DNA of 64,000 nucleotides from Ornithodoros turicata (Eukaryota > Arthropoda > Arachnida > Ixodida > Argasidae). The DNA lies in NCBI RefSeq assembly GCF_037126465.1, contig NC_088201.1, forward strand, positions 127,472,665 through 127,536,664. Reading direction: 5' to 3'. The position numbers and the translations under genes are program-made. A model generated the notes under the pieces. The model made no database searches. It had not been told where the DNA came from and saw nothing but the letters and a program-made list of their open reading frames with translations. Below are positions 43,338-54,215 of this stretch, piece after piece. Numbering within the stretch: the stretch's first letter is position 1; each line of letters starts with the position of its first letter.

Positions 43338-44372
43338 TGTAACTCAGACGTCACCATGCTAGCACTGGACAGCTGTTTCGGCCTTGTTGGGCCTCATCAA
43401 CAGTACGCAGGCAGGCAACGTTTGAGTGGATGGCGTCAGAAGGTCACGTAACACGTGATTCCTCCCGTCAGGTTGAGATAACCCACTCACAGAAAGCCCA
43501 GTGCAAAGCCAGTGAAGTATAAAATGAAAAAAAAAAAATAGCCGGAGCTCTTTGGCTGCACGTATAGAATATGTTTGTAACTCAAACGTCGCCATGCCAG
43601 CACTGGACAGCTGTTTCGGCCTTGTTGGGCCTCATCAACAGTACGCAGGCAGGCAACGTTTGAGTGGATGGCGTCAGAAGGTCACGTAACACGTTATTCC
43701 TCCCGTCAGGGTGAGATAACTCACTCACTGAAAGCCCAGTCCAAAGCCAGTGAAGTATAAAATGAAAAACAAATAGCCGGAGCTCTTTGGCTGCACGTAT
43801 AGCATATGTTAGTAACTCAAACGTCGCCATGCCAGCACTGGACAGCTGTTTGGCCTTGTTGGGCCTCATCAACAGTACGCAGGCAGGCAACGTTTGAGTG
43901 GATGGCGTCAGAAGGTCACGTAACACGTGATTCCTCCCGTCAGTTTGAGATAACTCACTCACTGAAAGCCCAGTGCAAAGCCAGTGAAGTATAAAATGAA
44001 AAAAAATAGCCGGAGCTCTTTGGCTGCACGTACAGCATATGTTTGTAACTCAAACGTCGCCATGCCAGCACTGGACAGCTGTTTCGGCCTTGATGGGCCT
44101 CATCAACAGTACGCAGGCAGGCAACGTTTGAGTGGATGGCGTCAGAAGGTCACGTAACACGTGATTCCTCCCGTCAGGGTGAGATAACTCACTCATTGAA
44201 AGCCCAGTGCAAAGCCAGTGAAGTATAAAATGAAAAAAAAATAGCCGGAGCTCTTTGGCTGCACGTATAGCATATGTTTGTAACTCAAACGTCGCCATAC
44301 CAGCACTGGACAGCTGTTTCGGCCTTGTTGGGCCTCATCAACAGTACGCAGGCAGGCAACGTTTGAGTGGAT
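43335..44372 (-). repeat. Tandem array of ~235-bp hammerhead-bearing units
   Basis: Units start at 43,335, 43,573, 43,808, 44,041 and 44,276 (periods 238, 235, 233, 235); the fifth stops after about 97 bp. Units are over 90% alike by eye. On the minus strand each contains ACTCAAACGTTGCC and GGCGACGTTTGAGT, which pair as an outer stem around a hammerhead core. Short direct tandem units with one type I hammerhead each are the form of retrozymes. No protein is encoded; the minus ORFs across it merely repeat the same peptide per unit. Confidence 0.85.
43363..43425 (-). ncRNA. Type I hammerhead-like ribozyme, array unit 1
   Basis: Minus strand: TACTG (stem I), TTGATGA (43,400-43,394; core with C3 as U), stem II GGCC / GGCC with loop CAACAA, GAAA, stem III as the palindrome ACAGCTGT, cleavage nucleotide C, then CAGT, which pairs back with ACTG. 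Outer stem I continues after internal loops. Predicted cut between plus positions 43,367 and 43,368. U3 opposite G8 leaves a wobble instead of the usual C-G pair; all five units share it. Unit 3 (near 43,851) also lacks G12, so it should be dead. Confidence 0.72.
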
Positions 44373-44886
44373 GTCCCAATGAAAACATCAGGCCCTTCGG
44401 TCACCCGATACCGGAGCCGTTTTCAGAACAAAAATCCGTTCGATAGATCTTCCGCAAAAAATGCATGTAGGGACACCATTTTTTTCTTTGTTTTGTTCAT
44501 TGAGCATCTTCGGAGATGCGTCGTTCCTTCACCCCCAATGTTAGAGTGTGAAGGAACACAGTGCCGCCTCATGCGTCGAGGATGAGCTTTAACTTGCGGA
44601 AACAAACAAATGTATCGGGCGACTCCATCGGAACTGCCCTTATCTTGGGTTGCATTTTCTGTTTTCTTTTAATCTTTTTAAAGGACGCAAGACGCGATAG
44701 TGTTCTCTTTCACCCTCTCACATTGCGGGTGAAGGAAAGTCGCTTCTTGGAAGATGCGCAATGAACAAAATAAATAAAAATTGTGTTCCTTCACGAATTT
44801 TTTGCGGACGATCTATCGAACGCATTTTTGTTCTGAAAACGGCTCCGGTATCAGGTGACCGAGGGGACCATTCTAATTGGGACAAC
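44373..44886. mobile_element. Foldback element beside the array
   Basis: Left GTCCCAATGAAAACATC...CGGTCACCCGATACCGGAGC and right GCTCCGGTATCAGGTGACCG...CTAATTGGGAC are inverted, with CCGTTTTCAGAACAAAAATC / TTTTTGTTCTGAAAACGG between. Arms are about 105 bp. A second inner inverted pair involves GAAGGAAC and GTTCCTTC near 44,525-44,800. It is non-coding. Confidence 0.8.
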
Positions 44887-45056
44887 TTCGTAGCTTTTAT
44901 AATTAAAAAGTTAACTATGACATTGCCTTAGGAGTTTGCTAATGCCCTCCTAAGGAGTGCCCTTCAGCATATGCTGTATTGCAATTGATTTCATCTCGAA
45001 AAAGTGATGTATATATCTTTCAAAAATATGCTCGCATTTAGCCGGGACACCCTGTA

Positions 45057-46720
45057 TATGCTTGTACACCAAGGGTAGGTAGCGGAAAAGTATCTGCGTT
45101 ACCTTTATCTGGCAGCGGTAGCGGTGTCCCGTTATATTTTTGAATTTCTATCGACGCTAGTATTGCACTACTTTAAAGTGAAGCAGCGTGTAGCGGTATT
45201 CCGTCTAGTTTCGGTAGGGGGCACAACACTTGTAAGAAGTCCACACCAACTCTAATGAGAGCAAGGCATCCTCGTAGTTGTGACCACTGTGCTGGTGGCA
45301 ACTTCTTTCCTGGACTCTTAAGGTACGTCCTCACTATGCCGATCGGCAAGACCAATCAGCTTTCTCGATGTGCTTTGCCTATGGCTCACTATGCCGGTTG
45401 GCTTTGCCGAGCGGTACAGTGAGAACGCACCTTAAAGGAGCATTAAAGTGGTATTTAACATGGCCAAAAACTGTTGTCATCTTGTAAAGCAGTATGTGAA
45501 AAGCATTCCTACAAAATATTTCTGTTCCAACTTGTTTCACCGTGACGCAATTAATTTGCAAAATCCCCGCCGCGGCGACGGGACCACACCCACTGTAGTG
45601 TGACGTATGTGATAGAGAGCCCGCTCATTCGTTGGTAGAAAAAACCGTCTGCTCCGAATATTGCGACCTGTTTATTGTTGACTACCGTCACGTTGTTGAC
45701 TACCGTCGTTTATATCACGTTTTCTGAAAAAAACAAAGCATATATGCAGTCCGACAAAATAAGATTCCGATCACAAGAGTAATATCCGATTATCAATCAC
45801 CGCCGAGCGTGTTTGTCGGACGTCAACGATGGAACAGCAGCAGATATTCCCCCCTCGGTCGGCATGGCGATGCAACTACCGCACGTACACACACGTCCAC
45901 GCACGTCCTCATCAATGGCCACGTCCCGATTGTGTCGCTGAAGACCTCCCTGGTGTGACAGCACAGTACCAGTACCACACCAGGAAGCGGCACAGGACGC
46001 ACTCGTCGCTCATAAAAGTCACTGTAGCAGAAAGCAAGCCATGACTATGCTATTGTGGCGCCACCTGTTTGCCATTGAACCAACTGTGCGATGAAAACGG
46101 TCAGCCAGGCTGCACGCTGTCGGAAAGCACTGGGGTACCGCTGTACATCACACAGTTAGATTTGTGCTGTACCACTCGTTATTCCCGTGGTGTCAACGGT
46201 CCCCAAAAAATCGATGTCGTGTCGTTTATAGCCCTCAAATCCTCCGTCTCGGACATCACGCAGCCGGAGAACGCCTATCGTGTCCGAAGCGGTAGCAGAT
46301 GCTTCGGCCTGCGCGGTGTTGCTCACCTCGATCATGTGATCCCAGGGTCCAATGAGGAGAGTCCCCAACACTCAAGTCACATAGTGACGCGCGTGGCGAC
46401 GCTCATCACGTGTCTATCGTGAAGGCGAAGGAGGGTGTTTCGCACACGAGAGATCCGGGGGGCTATCGCAGGCGTCCCAATTTCGCTACGGTTGGACGAA
46501 TTGTGGGAAAACTATTTTCGGGTGCCTAATATTCCATACCGACCAAAAACAGACACAAAGTTGTGTGCCTCTAGACTGCTCGGTTAAGGGCAGATGCATC
46601 CGCATAGAGATTAAAGATACCGCTTCGAAGAAGACATTGAAGTTCTCGTAGAAACAACCGCACCATGTTGGAAAGATGAGGGCCCCGGAGCTCGACTTGG
46701 TAGAAACCATGATAGAATGA
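45057..46720. other. Unassigned, with one MITE-like left end at 45,430
   Basis: CTTAAAGGAGCATTAAAGTG (45,432) with the following AAACTGTTGTCATCTTGTAA looks like the start of a TTAA-type tick MITE, but no matching right end could be fixed. ORFs at 45,829-46,044 and 46,069-46,422 have no motif. No RNA gene found. Confidence 0.35.
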
Positions 46721-46729
46721 TATGATGAT

Positions 46730-47170
46730 GATAGAAATTCATAGTAAAAAACGTAGGCCTCGGAGAGACATGCGGTCAGGGGATTTTTTCTTTCAATAAC
46801 TGTTGTCACATATTGATAACAATTTTATTTCATTTCAATTGACGGAAAGTTAATTTCTTGAATTGAACTCCGAAATTTCTCAAGGCAACCTAACGTGGGT
46901 TCTTCGTGGTCATTTTACACAGTATAGCACATATTCCCAATCGTAATGCAATGGCAATTGCCGAAATAAATTCGCCGAAAATCCGTGGAAATGAGCCCTT
47001 GACTCCGCCTCGTTTTTGACGGCTCGTAGTTTGAGCGCAATGCTGCGAAGAGAGGAGATTATACATAGACACGCCACACGAGGGGGGAAAGGGTTACAAG
47101 CCTTCGGGTGACATCATTTTTGATAAGATACCTCTGATTCCCGCACTCACCGCGCGTGTTTGTTCCCTGG
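46730..47170 (-). repeat. Inverted partial copy of the 38.5-39.1 kb element
   Basis: It contains AAAAAACGTAGGCCTCGGAG, AATTGACGGAAAGTTAATTT, TTTTTGACGGCTCGTAGTTT and CCCGCACTC blocks in reverse order relative to 38,640-39,130. Its own left terminal repeat and inverted arm pair are incomplete. It is non-coding; the ORFs at 46,486-47,072 are repeat-derived. Confidence 0.75.
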
Positions 47171-47410
47171 GCAAACTCTGGTAGCGCTTTCCATTTGTTT
47201 ACGTCACTCTTTGCAGTTATCGTCGTCTAACGTGGGTCAGATAACAGGGGCAAGCGTCCTCGTTCCTAGAAAGTACTCGCATTGGTGTTGCTATGCCCCA
47301 AGAACACCCTGTTATACGAGGGTTATCCCAGGGGTGTCAGACGGGGATCGACATGCCATCCCTGGGATGTCAAAATCTGATCCTCAGAGTATCATAAAGC
47401 TTTTGCATAT

Positions 47411-47455
47411 GAGACGATGTTCCGGAGGCTGTCGGGGCTCATCCTCAGGTACCCA
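47411..47455 (-). ncRNA. Decayed hammerhead-like motif
   Basis: Minus strand CTGAGGA (47,448-47,442), one extra T, stem II-like GAGCCC...GCCTCC around CGACA, then GGAACATCG in place of GAAACATCG. The layout parallels PLE-4 at 37.5 kb. GAAA is broken to GGAA, so it should be inactive. The surrounding 47,300-47,510 may be a PLE terminal relic without ORF. Confidence 0.4.
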
Positions 47456-47519
47456 TTTAGGACTGTTTAAGTACACATTAAGGAAAAAGCTTTCTATCAC
47501 CCCATTGCTTTGATTTGTT

Positions 47520-49720
47520 TTGCTTTGCTATTTGTGGCATGCATACCTGAAAGTGCTTACAGAAGTTACTTAAATTACATGAAATTGCAATTACACACAA
47601 AAAAAGAAAAAAATGTCGTGTCTCCTGCACGCACACGTTTGCTAAAAGTAATAAAAGTAATCTAGAAACATTATAAAATATCAACTCAGTGAAACACAAA
47701 TGCAAACCTACGTACTTGCTCTGCGCGCATAAAACGCGCTCGCCTGAATGCAGGGGGGTCGGACTCGCTCCAGGAAGCGTTACCACAAGGGAGCTGCCAT
47801 CCGTTGGTCATGGAATTCGTTGCGTTCCGTTGGCTGCTTCCTTCCGGTAAACTTGACGTGCTCGTTTTCCAGAGCTCATCACTTGCTATCAAAATTCGGC
47901 GTACTATGTGCGTATCTCATATGTATTTTTTAAACACATAAGCAGCAAATATTTTCACACATCACTTGCTTGTGTTCTGTCGTCACTTTACTACCATGAA
48001 ACTCGACAGACCAGAACATAGAATGGCGGGTGGTTTCGTTTTTGCCATTTCCAGTTCCCGTTGTTTCGCAGAGCAGCATGAAGATGACGGTCTACTGTGT
48101 GTATTCATCTTCGGATTACTGTTGTCTTTGGAACATTCGTTACGGTGGGTAACCATTTATTGATTTCGCTTGCAAGGCATACAAACGCCATTTCAATACG
48201 TCATACGCGGTAAACATCTTCATCCGTGTCTGTGGAAAGGGTTTGTGATGTCGCAGGCAATCTCACAGAAAAAAATATGATTCATGTTTGACATGACAAC
48301 GTTGACCTTGTGATCCCCATAGCACTACTCAATTCTGCATGTATCCAAACGGTTCGTACGTACTCAACGCAATTACGGCTTGCCTCGCTTCCTACACTGG
48401 ACGTCGTTCCCTCCATCGGCCCGTTTGATGCCTGCGCCGGGGCGGTCGCGCTCGGGGATAGGAGAATCCCATTGACGGGGCGCCAAGTACGTTCTCTAGA
48501 GTCTTCCGATATATTAACTCTATGCCCGAATGGCAGTCATTTTGGAATCATCACGGCTGTACATGCAGACTTACTGCTACCGTAGCGACGTCTCCAAGCA
48601 TTCTCAGAGCGAAGGTATTGAGGTAAGAACGAATGTGCGACGAGTTCCCACGAGGAATATTACTACAGAATGGTCTATGAAGTACGAGCTAGTCTGTAAT
48701 AAAATATAATTAATAATAATTCAGTTGCAGCTATTTATTCCTGGAGCAAAATCTGGGTAGGACACGCGATGAATAACACACAAAAAAAGAAAAGCATCAC
48801 AGAACCTGCTCACCAAGAGCGTTTACTTTTACCTAAAATTTCGAAACTTAATTTATTTCATATTCTCTGAGTTGACCCAAAAGATGAGGGCAGGATATCA
48901 TGAGATGACTCTTCCTAGATTGTCCATACATAATGGATTAAGGACGTCCTGAGAACAGTCACAGAAGGACGAGGACATGATGACACTTTGAGGACATCCT
49001 GAGGACTACGTGTGTTCTTGGCCTAGTAGATGTTTCCGATTTGACGCCTTTGTCTTCTTGGGCTTCTTCCTCAGGAACACTCCAGCTGGCGCAGTATACA
49101 CTCCGTTTTAGACATATGATCTCTGCGACATGATCACTTCTCATAATTGCAGTAGTGAAACAATAAGAAAGTTGACTGGAGGCCCGTGCCAAACGCGATT
49201 AAATGTGGTAGATTCATAAGGCCCTCGTTCATGGTACACCTAAAAAAAACGCTTTCATGTGCTATTGTGTTTTAATTGAAATTCCTTCCATACTTTGTCA
49301 AAGCGTTTCATTGTTTTGCATTTTTGGTCTGGTGGTTACACAATTTCAGCGTACAGCAAACACAGTTTGGTGATAACATGATGATGGCACTGTGGTGTAA
49401 CGTGGATCTATGACGCCATGTACGGGGCTACGCGATGGCACGCCCTGTTCTCTTTTTAAAAAACCCCTTTAGCTCTTACCGAGTAGGTCCATGTTCTCCT
49501 CGGAACATTGATGTGTCATTGTCCTTTCGATTTGACGTCGGCATTTTCAAAAGTCTTGCACACTGATCTTAGATAAATATCGGTTTTGGGAATTATTATA
49601 AAGTTTCACCTGCGCAGATGACCATTCCCTCTGCTGTGTGGAAACGTTCATTCGCCTGTTCGCATTAGAAAAAAATTCTTCTTTCTTCCGCATCTTTCCC
49701 GACATTGTTTCCATGAGACG
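47520..49720. other. No gene recognised
   Basis: The frames at 47,478-47,933, 48,310-48,585 and 48,959-49,192 do not show domains or splice-matched neighbours. A GC-richer patch lies at 48,390-48,490. This forms the right part of metalloprotease intron 2. Confidence 0.4.
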
Positions 49721-49726
49721 ATCACT

Positions 49727-50430
49727 TAAGCTGGGTTCACACGTGCGTTTCTTCAGGCAGCGCCCCGCGCTCTGAGATCGCGAGGCAGCTGCCGCGCGGC
49801 GTTTCCAGACGGTTTTCGAGAAGCGCTCTGTGCTGCATCTCCGCTGCGCTGTTCCACAAACACCTTTTCGTCCAGCCAATCGGAGCGCACGGAAGCGTGG
49901 AAGTGGCTTCCTTTTTGCGCCGCCCTCCCGATATTGGGTGTTTTGTAATTTCTGTGTGTGTGTGTGTGTGTTTGGTGCCAGCGTGTTCAATAGTTGTCAC
50001 TTGTTTTATGGTCTGAGCTGTCAAAGATGAGCTGGGAATTTGCGCAAACCACGGAATCGACGAAAATAAATTCGACTTGTATGTGACCGTGTGTTGGTCG
50101 TCGGTAGATAAACATGTGTCTCGCTTCTTCTGCCGTTCGTTCTCTGCATCTGTGGGATATTGTGTCACGCGTGTCGTTTCAACGATTGATGATTCCAGCA
50201 GAAATGCTTCACAATAACAGCAAAATAGATAACCTGCTTCACGATGTAAATTTGGAGGAAGAGAGCTGGAAGTGTCGGTACATCTTGATGTAGCAACAAC
50301 AGCAACGAAGCGCGTTTCCAGGATGGCGGCTTGGCTATGTGTGACAGGCCCCTCTCGGCGGCACCGCGAACGCTGAAGCGGAGCCGCTTTTTAAAACACA
50401 TGCGTGAATGAGCCTTCAAAGGGCACTCCT
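49727..50430. mobile_element. Probable MITE, TIR near ..TTCACACGTGCGTTT
   Basis: The left TTAAGCTGGGTTCACACGTG and the reverse complement of the right TTTGAAGGCTCATTCACGCATG are alike (about 70% over 35 bp). Inside are GC-rich CGTTTCCAGA / CGCGTTTCCAGG segments and a (GT)n run at 49,955-49,972. ORFs at 49,547-50,449 read through it. Terminal match is imperfect, so confidence is moderate. Confidence 0.5.
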
Positions 50431-50517
50431 CAACGTTTTTCAACTGCACATAAGCTCTTTGCCCGATAATCTAACCATATATTCTTAAGGCGACAAATTC
50501 GAGATAACCATTACATC

Positions 50518-51028
50518 TAATACCCCAGTCAGACGGCATGCTCAAAGGACTTCGAGGAATTTTCATTTGCAAAAAATGACCTCTCAGAGCCGTGTCAGAC
50601 GGCAACTCAAAGGACCTTTCTAAGAAATGACCATCAACGCGAAAGGAGGCCCCCAACGACATTTGAGGTGCAGAAAGGAGCAATCTCGACAACAGTGTTA
50701 TGCCATTGTACCCTCGCTACCTTCGCAGCTGAATGTAGGAAAACCTATAAAATACGGATAATGGAGTGAAACTGTGTAAACGTATTTAGATCCTATTTAG
50801 AGAAGTGCATATGACTTCTGCATCTTGATTTGTGGCGCACAGACCAACTTCAAATTTCCACAGCAGACAGGGAAAACGAAACCGAAAAAGGGCGCCGGTG
50901 AGGGCAGTCAGTTGAGGAGCACTCCTTTCCCGCCTGTCTGGCAGGCGCCCCCGAACAAAGGTCATTTGAGAGGCCCGAAGGCCATTTCTCGCAATTGACA
51001 TTTGAAATGCTGTCTGACTAGGGTATAA
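50518..51028. mobile_element. MITE with TIR TACCCCAGTCAGACGGCAT
   Basis: Left TAATACCCCAGTCAGACGGC and right GCTGTCTGACTAGGGTATAA are inverted, with TAA at both outer ends. Further inverted blocks (CTCAAAGGAC, GAGGCCC.. / GGGCGCC..) lie inside. The TWA duplication and GGGGT tips suggest a Harbinger-type non-autonomous element, possibly related to that at 36,569-37,209. ORFs at 50,471-51,001 are incidental. Confidence 0.75.
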
Positions 51029-51208
51029 GTCTTATTTCTACTTTACCCTTTCATTAGTGCAACGGTGGTCGGAATGCGAGCAACATCTTGTGTTTCCATT
51101 TGTTCAAATTTTCTGTCAAATTTTCCATTGGCTGAAAATCGTCAAACTCGACGAATACTTTATTTGCATCCTTTTGCACGTTTTACATGTTCTTTGTAAA
51201 CGTTACAG

Positions 51209-51335
51209 GAAGGAATAATAAACAAAAGTCATCGGATTCAACCCTCGATCACGAGTGCCCGATCAGCTGATGGACAACTCGCCCATGAAATGCATTGTAC
51301 TGAAGAAGGAGGGCACGACTACGACAAAGATACAG
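51209..51335 (+). CDS. Metalloprotease propeptide exon 3
   Basis: The acceptor AACGTTACAG|GAAGG and donor GATACAG|GTAATG give 127 bp, entering in phase 0 and leaving in phase 1. The peptide EGIINKSHRIQPSITSARSA, then DGQLAHEM and CTEEGGHDYDKDT, matches the 'GxIxxxxRIxP...RSxxGxxxHExxxxE' propeptide end that directly follows the GIEM of exon 2. Joining exon 2 to exon 3 therefore needs no missing exon. The HEMHC cysteine is positioned like a cysteine-switch residue, although the usual surrounding motif is not obvious. Confidence 0.82.
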
Positions 51336-51762
51336 GTAATGCCTGACGTTTGTAATGTTTCAACGCCACTACTTCTCTTTGTACTGCCCTACTTTAATAA
51401 CGCACAACAAAAATATAAGGTATCTTCGATTTGGCTGCACTCGTTGAACTAGTTCAGGCAGTGCAGCACATCTGTATTCGATTTGTCAGTGCCGCTCGTG
51501 CCCTCTGCACTCTCGTATTCGTTTTGTAGCATTGGCACTAGTTCTGCACGAGTTCACGGGCGGACTGCACTTGCTGGATAGAAAGCGCAGTACGAGCGCA
51601 CGCCGAGCGGACGACACGTTTGTAACGCTGACGCTTCCTTTAAATCTGCGCGGTGCAATACCATTCAATTGTCGCGATAAACACGTGGGTAGCGATAATG
51701 CGGTTATATCTGAGACCTACCGAACGTATGATTCGAATTTTTGCCTGCATTGGAAGCATTAC

Positions 51763-54215
51763 TAGAGACCGGATTTATATGCGCTAAAAAGTAATGAAAT
51801 ATGCAAGCAACTATGCACTCAACCTGGTCACAACATGCAGTAAAAATATCTCATATATGCGGTAATAACTCGAGGCGTATATGAAGCGATCTCGCACACC
51901 GTCGCCGAGGCGAGTGGTTTCTAAATGTAAATGTCATTTTTATTTAACCGGATATGTTGGGGTTACGGTGAAAGCGGGATATTCAGAGAAAATAATATAA
52001 GGCCGTGTTTCAATTGTTGGAACTGTTGAAGAAAATGTTTGCCAACACATACCGTTCAATATTGTTTGGAGTGAAGTTCTGGCGCCTGTCAGTCAGAACG
52101 TTCTTATAGTTCGAAAATGACCTCTCTACGTCGCACGTTGTGAGTGTAGCATACTTGAACGCTGAAAGTAGGGGTGCGGGCACAACCTCCAGTAAGGTGG
52201 CGTTAGGAACCGAAGCAAACAGATCGCCGACTACTCGGAGAACGGCAAATCGAGGATTATTTTGTAGCACGGCGTCAAATTTTCTAACAACCTTTGCGCC
52301 AACTGGACTGGTAATCTTTGCGAGTTCCTCGCGTACACCATTCACCACATCCAAGGATTCCACGAGCAGGAGGCCTCCCATTTCAAGCTTCCGGATGGCT
52401 CGCGCAAGGAAGGCGAAGTGCGTTTTCACTAACTGTAGCTCCACAGCTAGCACTGTGTTTTCAAAGAGCGCTTGTACTTCTCTGACAGCGCTGCTGTCCT
52501 CGGAACTGAACATGTTCACCACGTCCTTCAAGTCGTCGAAGTTAGTTGCATAGAAGTGGACGGTCTCCAACCAGGTGCCCCATCTTGTGACAACACGTTC
52601 AGGGGGCAGGCAACGTCCGGCATCATTTCTCGGTATGTTTCGACATGGCGGCTTCACAATAATTTTCTTAATGACTGACACTATCTTGTTGGCGAGTGGG
52701 TAGACCCCCAACTTTCTCTGCCACGTGGTTGAGGCCGTGCGCCAAACACGTTACGTGCACGAGATTTGGATAGGAAACATCCAGGGTGCCAGCAGCCTTT
52801 ATCATGTACGTAGCTGCATCTGTGTAAAATATCCTAAAGTTCCCTCCGCCCCCATCTGGCCAGAGTAGCTTGAGAGCATCGTTTACGAATCTAGCTACAG
52901 TGCCGTGGTTTGTTTTCTCAAGTGTTCGACTCGCAAGCAGATAAGGCATGGCCCTTTGATTTTCATCAAGTTTTCCAATAAGAAGATGCGCTACGTAGCG
53001 ACCGCAAGCGTCCGTCGTCTCATTTCCAGCAGCCCACATTAGGCCGTTTCCAACAGAAGACCTTATCTCGTTCACGGCTTTCTCGTACAAAAGAGGCAGG
53101 TAATTCTTGCGGAGAGTTGACCCTGCTGGTATCTTCCTGTGAGTATACTTCTCAAGGCATTTTCTTAGCGTCGGATTTTCGAGTTTGCACCACGGAATAT
53201 TAGCCGCGACAAAGGCTTCAGAGAGGTCCGCACGAAATTCGTCAAACTCAGGGCGAGAGCTCGCAGCGTGGGCGAGTAGGGGTTGTGAAGTCCTGCTCCT
53301 CTTTGCCTTTTCAGAAATGTGGCACTGCGACCTCACATGCTGGTCCACTGGGAACTTCCTCTTTGCATTGACCTATAAGAGACATGAAAAAAGGAAAATT
53401 GAGTCAGGAAGCATAAACAGCCGTGGCAAGGAATTTCTGTGAAGTAAATACTAAACAACGACCCTGATTTTGCGACGTTAATAGGCGTCTTTGCGCGTAC
53501 ATTGCGTAGCAAAGCGAGCCGCATTTGCGTATATTTGCTTGAGAGATTCTGGTTCGTAATCCTCCCCAATGCATGAAAGCCCATGCTTTGTAAACGTCAA
53601 GGGATGAGGGGGATATACGTTTATTTCGGAAAGGTCAGCCTGACCGAAGGTAGGCTTGCTATTCCTAAAACAAAAATATAGCAAGGGATGAAACTTGCAA
53701 AAATGAATGAACCCTGCAGAATAATATCTTTCCATCGGTGCACAAATCTGGATTCTCTGTCGTCCATCTTTTGTAGAGGCACGAAATTGATGGCTTAGGT
53801 CTCGGTATCGTAAGGAAACGACGTAAAAGCTGCAGACGCATGGTATGCGCCAGAGAAGAGAACGCATCATACTCTCTGTGGCAGGCAGAGAGGGCACAAG
53901 CTGCGTTCGGCGCAGCCAGAGTGGCGTCGACGCTCTCAGGGAAGGAATCACAGCAGACGGCACGGTGCGAGTGTCTAACCGGCGCCTTGCAATGCCAAAT
54001 ATGGTTCAGATCGATACGTCATATCTGACGAGCAGGGAAATATGTAGCAAAAACGCAAAATATGCAGCAACGTACGAAATATGCATTTACATGCACTTGA
54101 AACCTACCGCAAATCGTTTGGGACAAGGCTCAGATGTGCTTTCATGTCACTCCCAGTGTCAGTGTAAACCATGTTCAGGAAAAAATATGCATTTGTATGA
54201 AAATCCGGTCTCTGC
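51763..54215 (-). mobile_element. hAT transposon with near-complete transposase
   Basis: The left end TAGAGACCGGATTT (51,763) and right end AAATCCGGTCTCTG (ending 54,215) form a 13-14 bp inverted repeat, one mismatch at the tip. ATATGC-containing subterminal repeats lie inside both ends. The 8-bp flanks AGCATTAC and CATGTTAC agree at only four positions, so the target duplication has eroded or the boundary is slightly off. Length about 2.45 kb. It lies in the metalloprotease intron between exons 3 and 4. Confidence 0.65.
52010..53375 (-). pseudogene. hAT transposase, one frameshift
   Basis: An acceptor (CTCTTATAG) at about 53,376 precedes VNAKRKFPVDQHVRSQCHIS, the end of a BED-like zinc finger. 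Then come FRIFYTDAATYMIKAAGTLD (first catalytic Asp), VHVTCLAHGLNHVAEK (hAT CxxH motif), WGTWLETVHFYATNFDDLKD, and the C-terminal dimerisation block TTCDVERSFSNYKNVLTDRR with NIERYVLANIF. The two frames (53,348-52,668 and 52,711-52,010) overlap; an extra base in the run of five C at 52,705-52,709 explains the shift. Otherwise it is open for about 450 residues. This type resembles tick proteins labelled CGG-repeat-binding-like. Confidence 0.85.

Larger units (their letters stand above)
43246..45056. mobile_element. Inverted-repeat element enclosing the hammerhead array
   Basis: The left end TATAGAGGGTGTCCCAGCGA...ATGCGAACATATTT and right end AAATATGCTCGCATTTAGCC...GGGACACCCTGTATA are inverted over about 45 bp, including AAAGATATATA. 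TA at both ends and the AGGGTGTCCC tip place it with the Tc1/mariner-type MITEs here. Inside, in order: an (AT)n run, 4.4 tandem units, and a second foldback (44,373-44,886). No transposase. Confidence 0.82.

Noticed and set aside
43128..43451. 107-codon plus-strand ORF
   Set aside because: It reads through the (AT)n run as repeated Tyr-Ile and ends in the tandem array; no coding signal.
43335..44372. Could the regular repeats be a CRISPR array?
   Set aside because: Units are ~235 bp and nearly identical with no short-repeat/unique-spacer alternation, and the setting is an animal genome.
45829..46422. Two plus-strand ORFs of 71 and 117 codons
   Set aside because: No motif, opposite strand also open, located in a MITE-like region.
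49547..50168. Overlapping 143-147 codon minus-strand ORFs
   Set aside because: They cross a probable MITE and a (GT)n run giving Thr-His repeats, with no domain.
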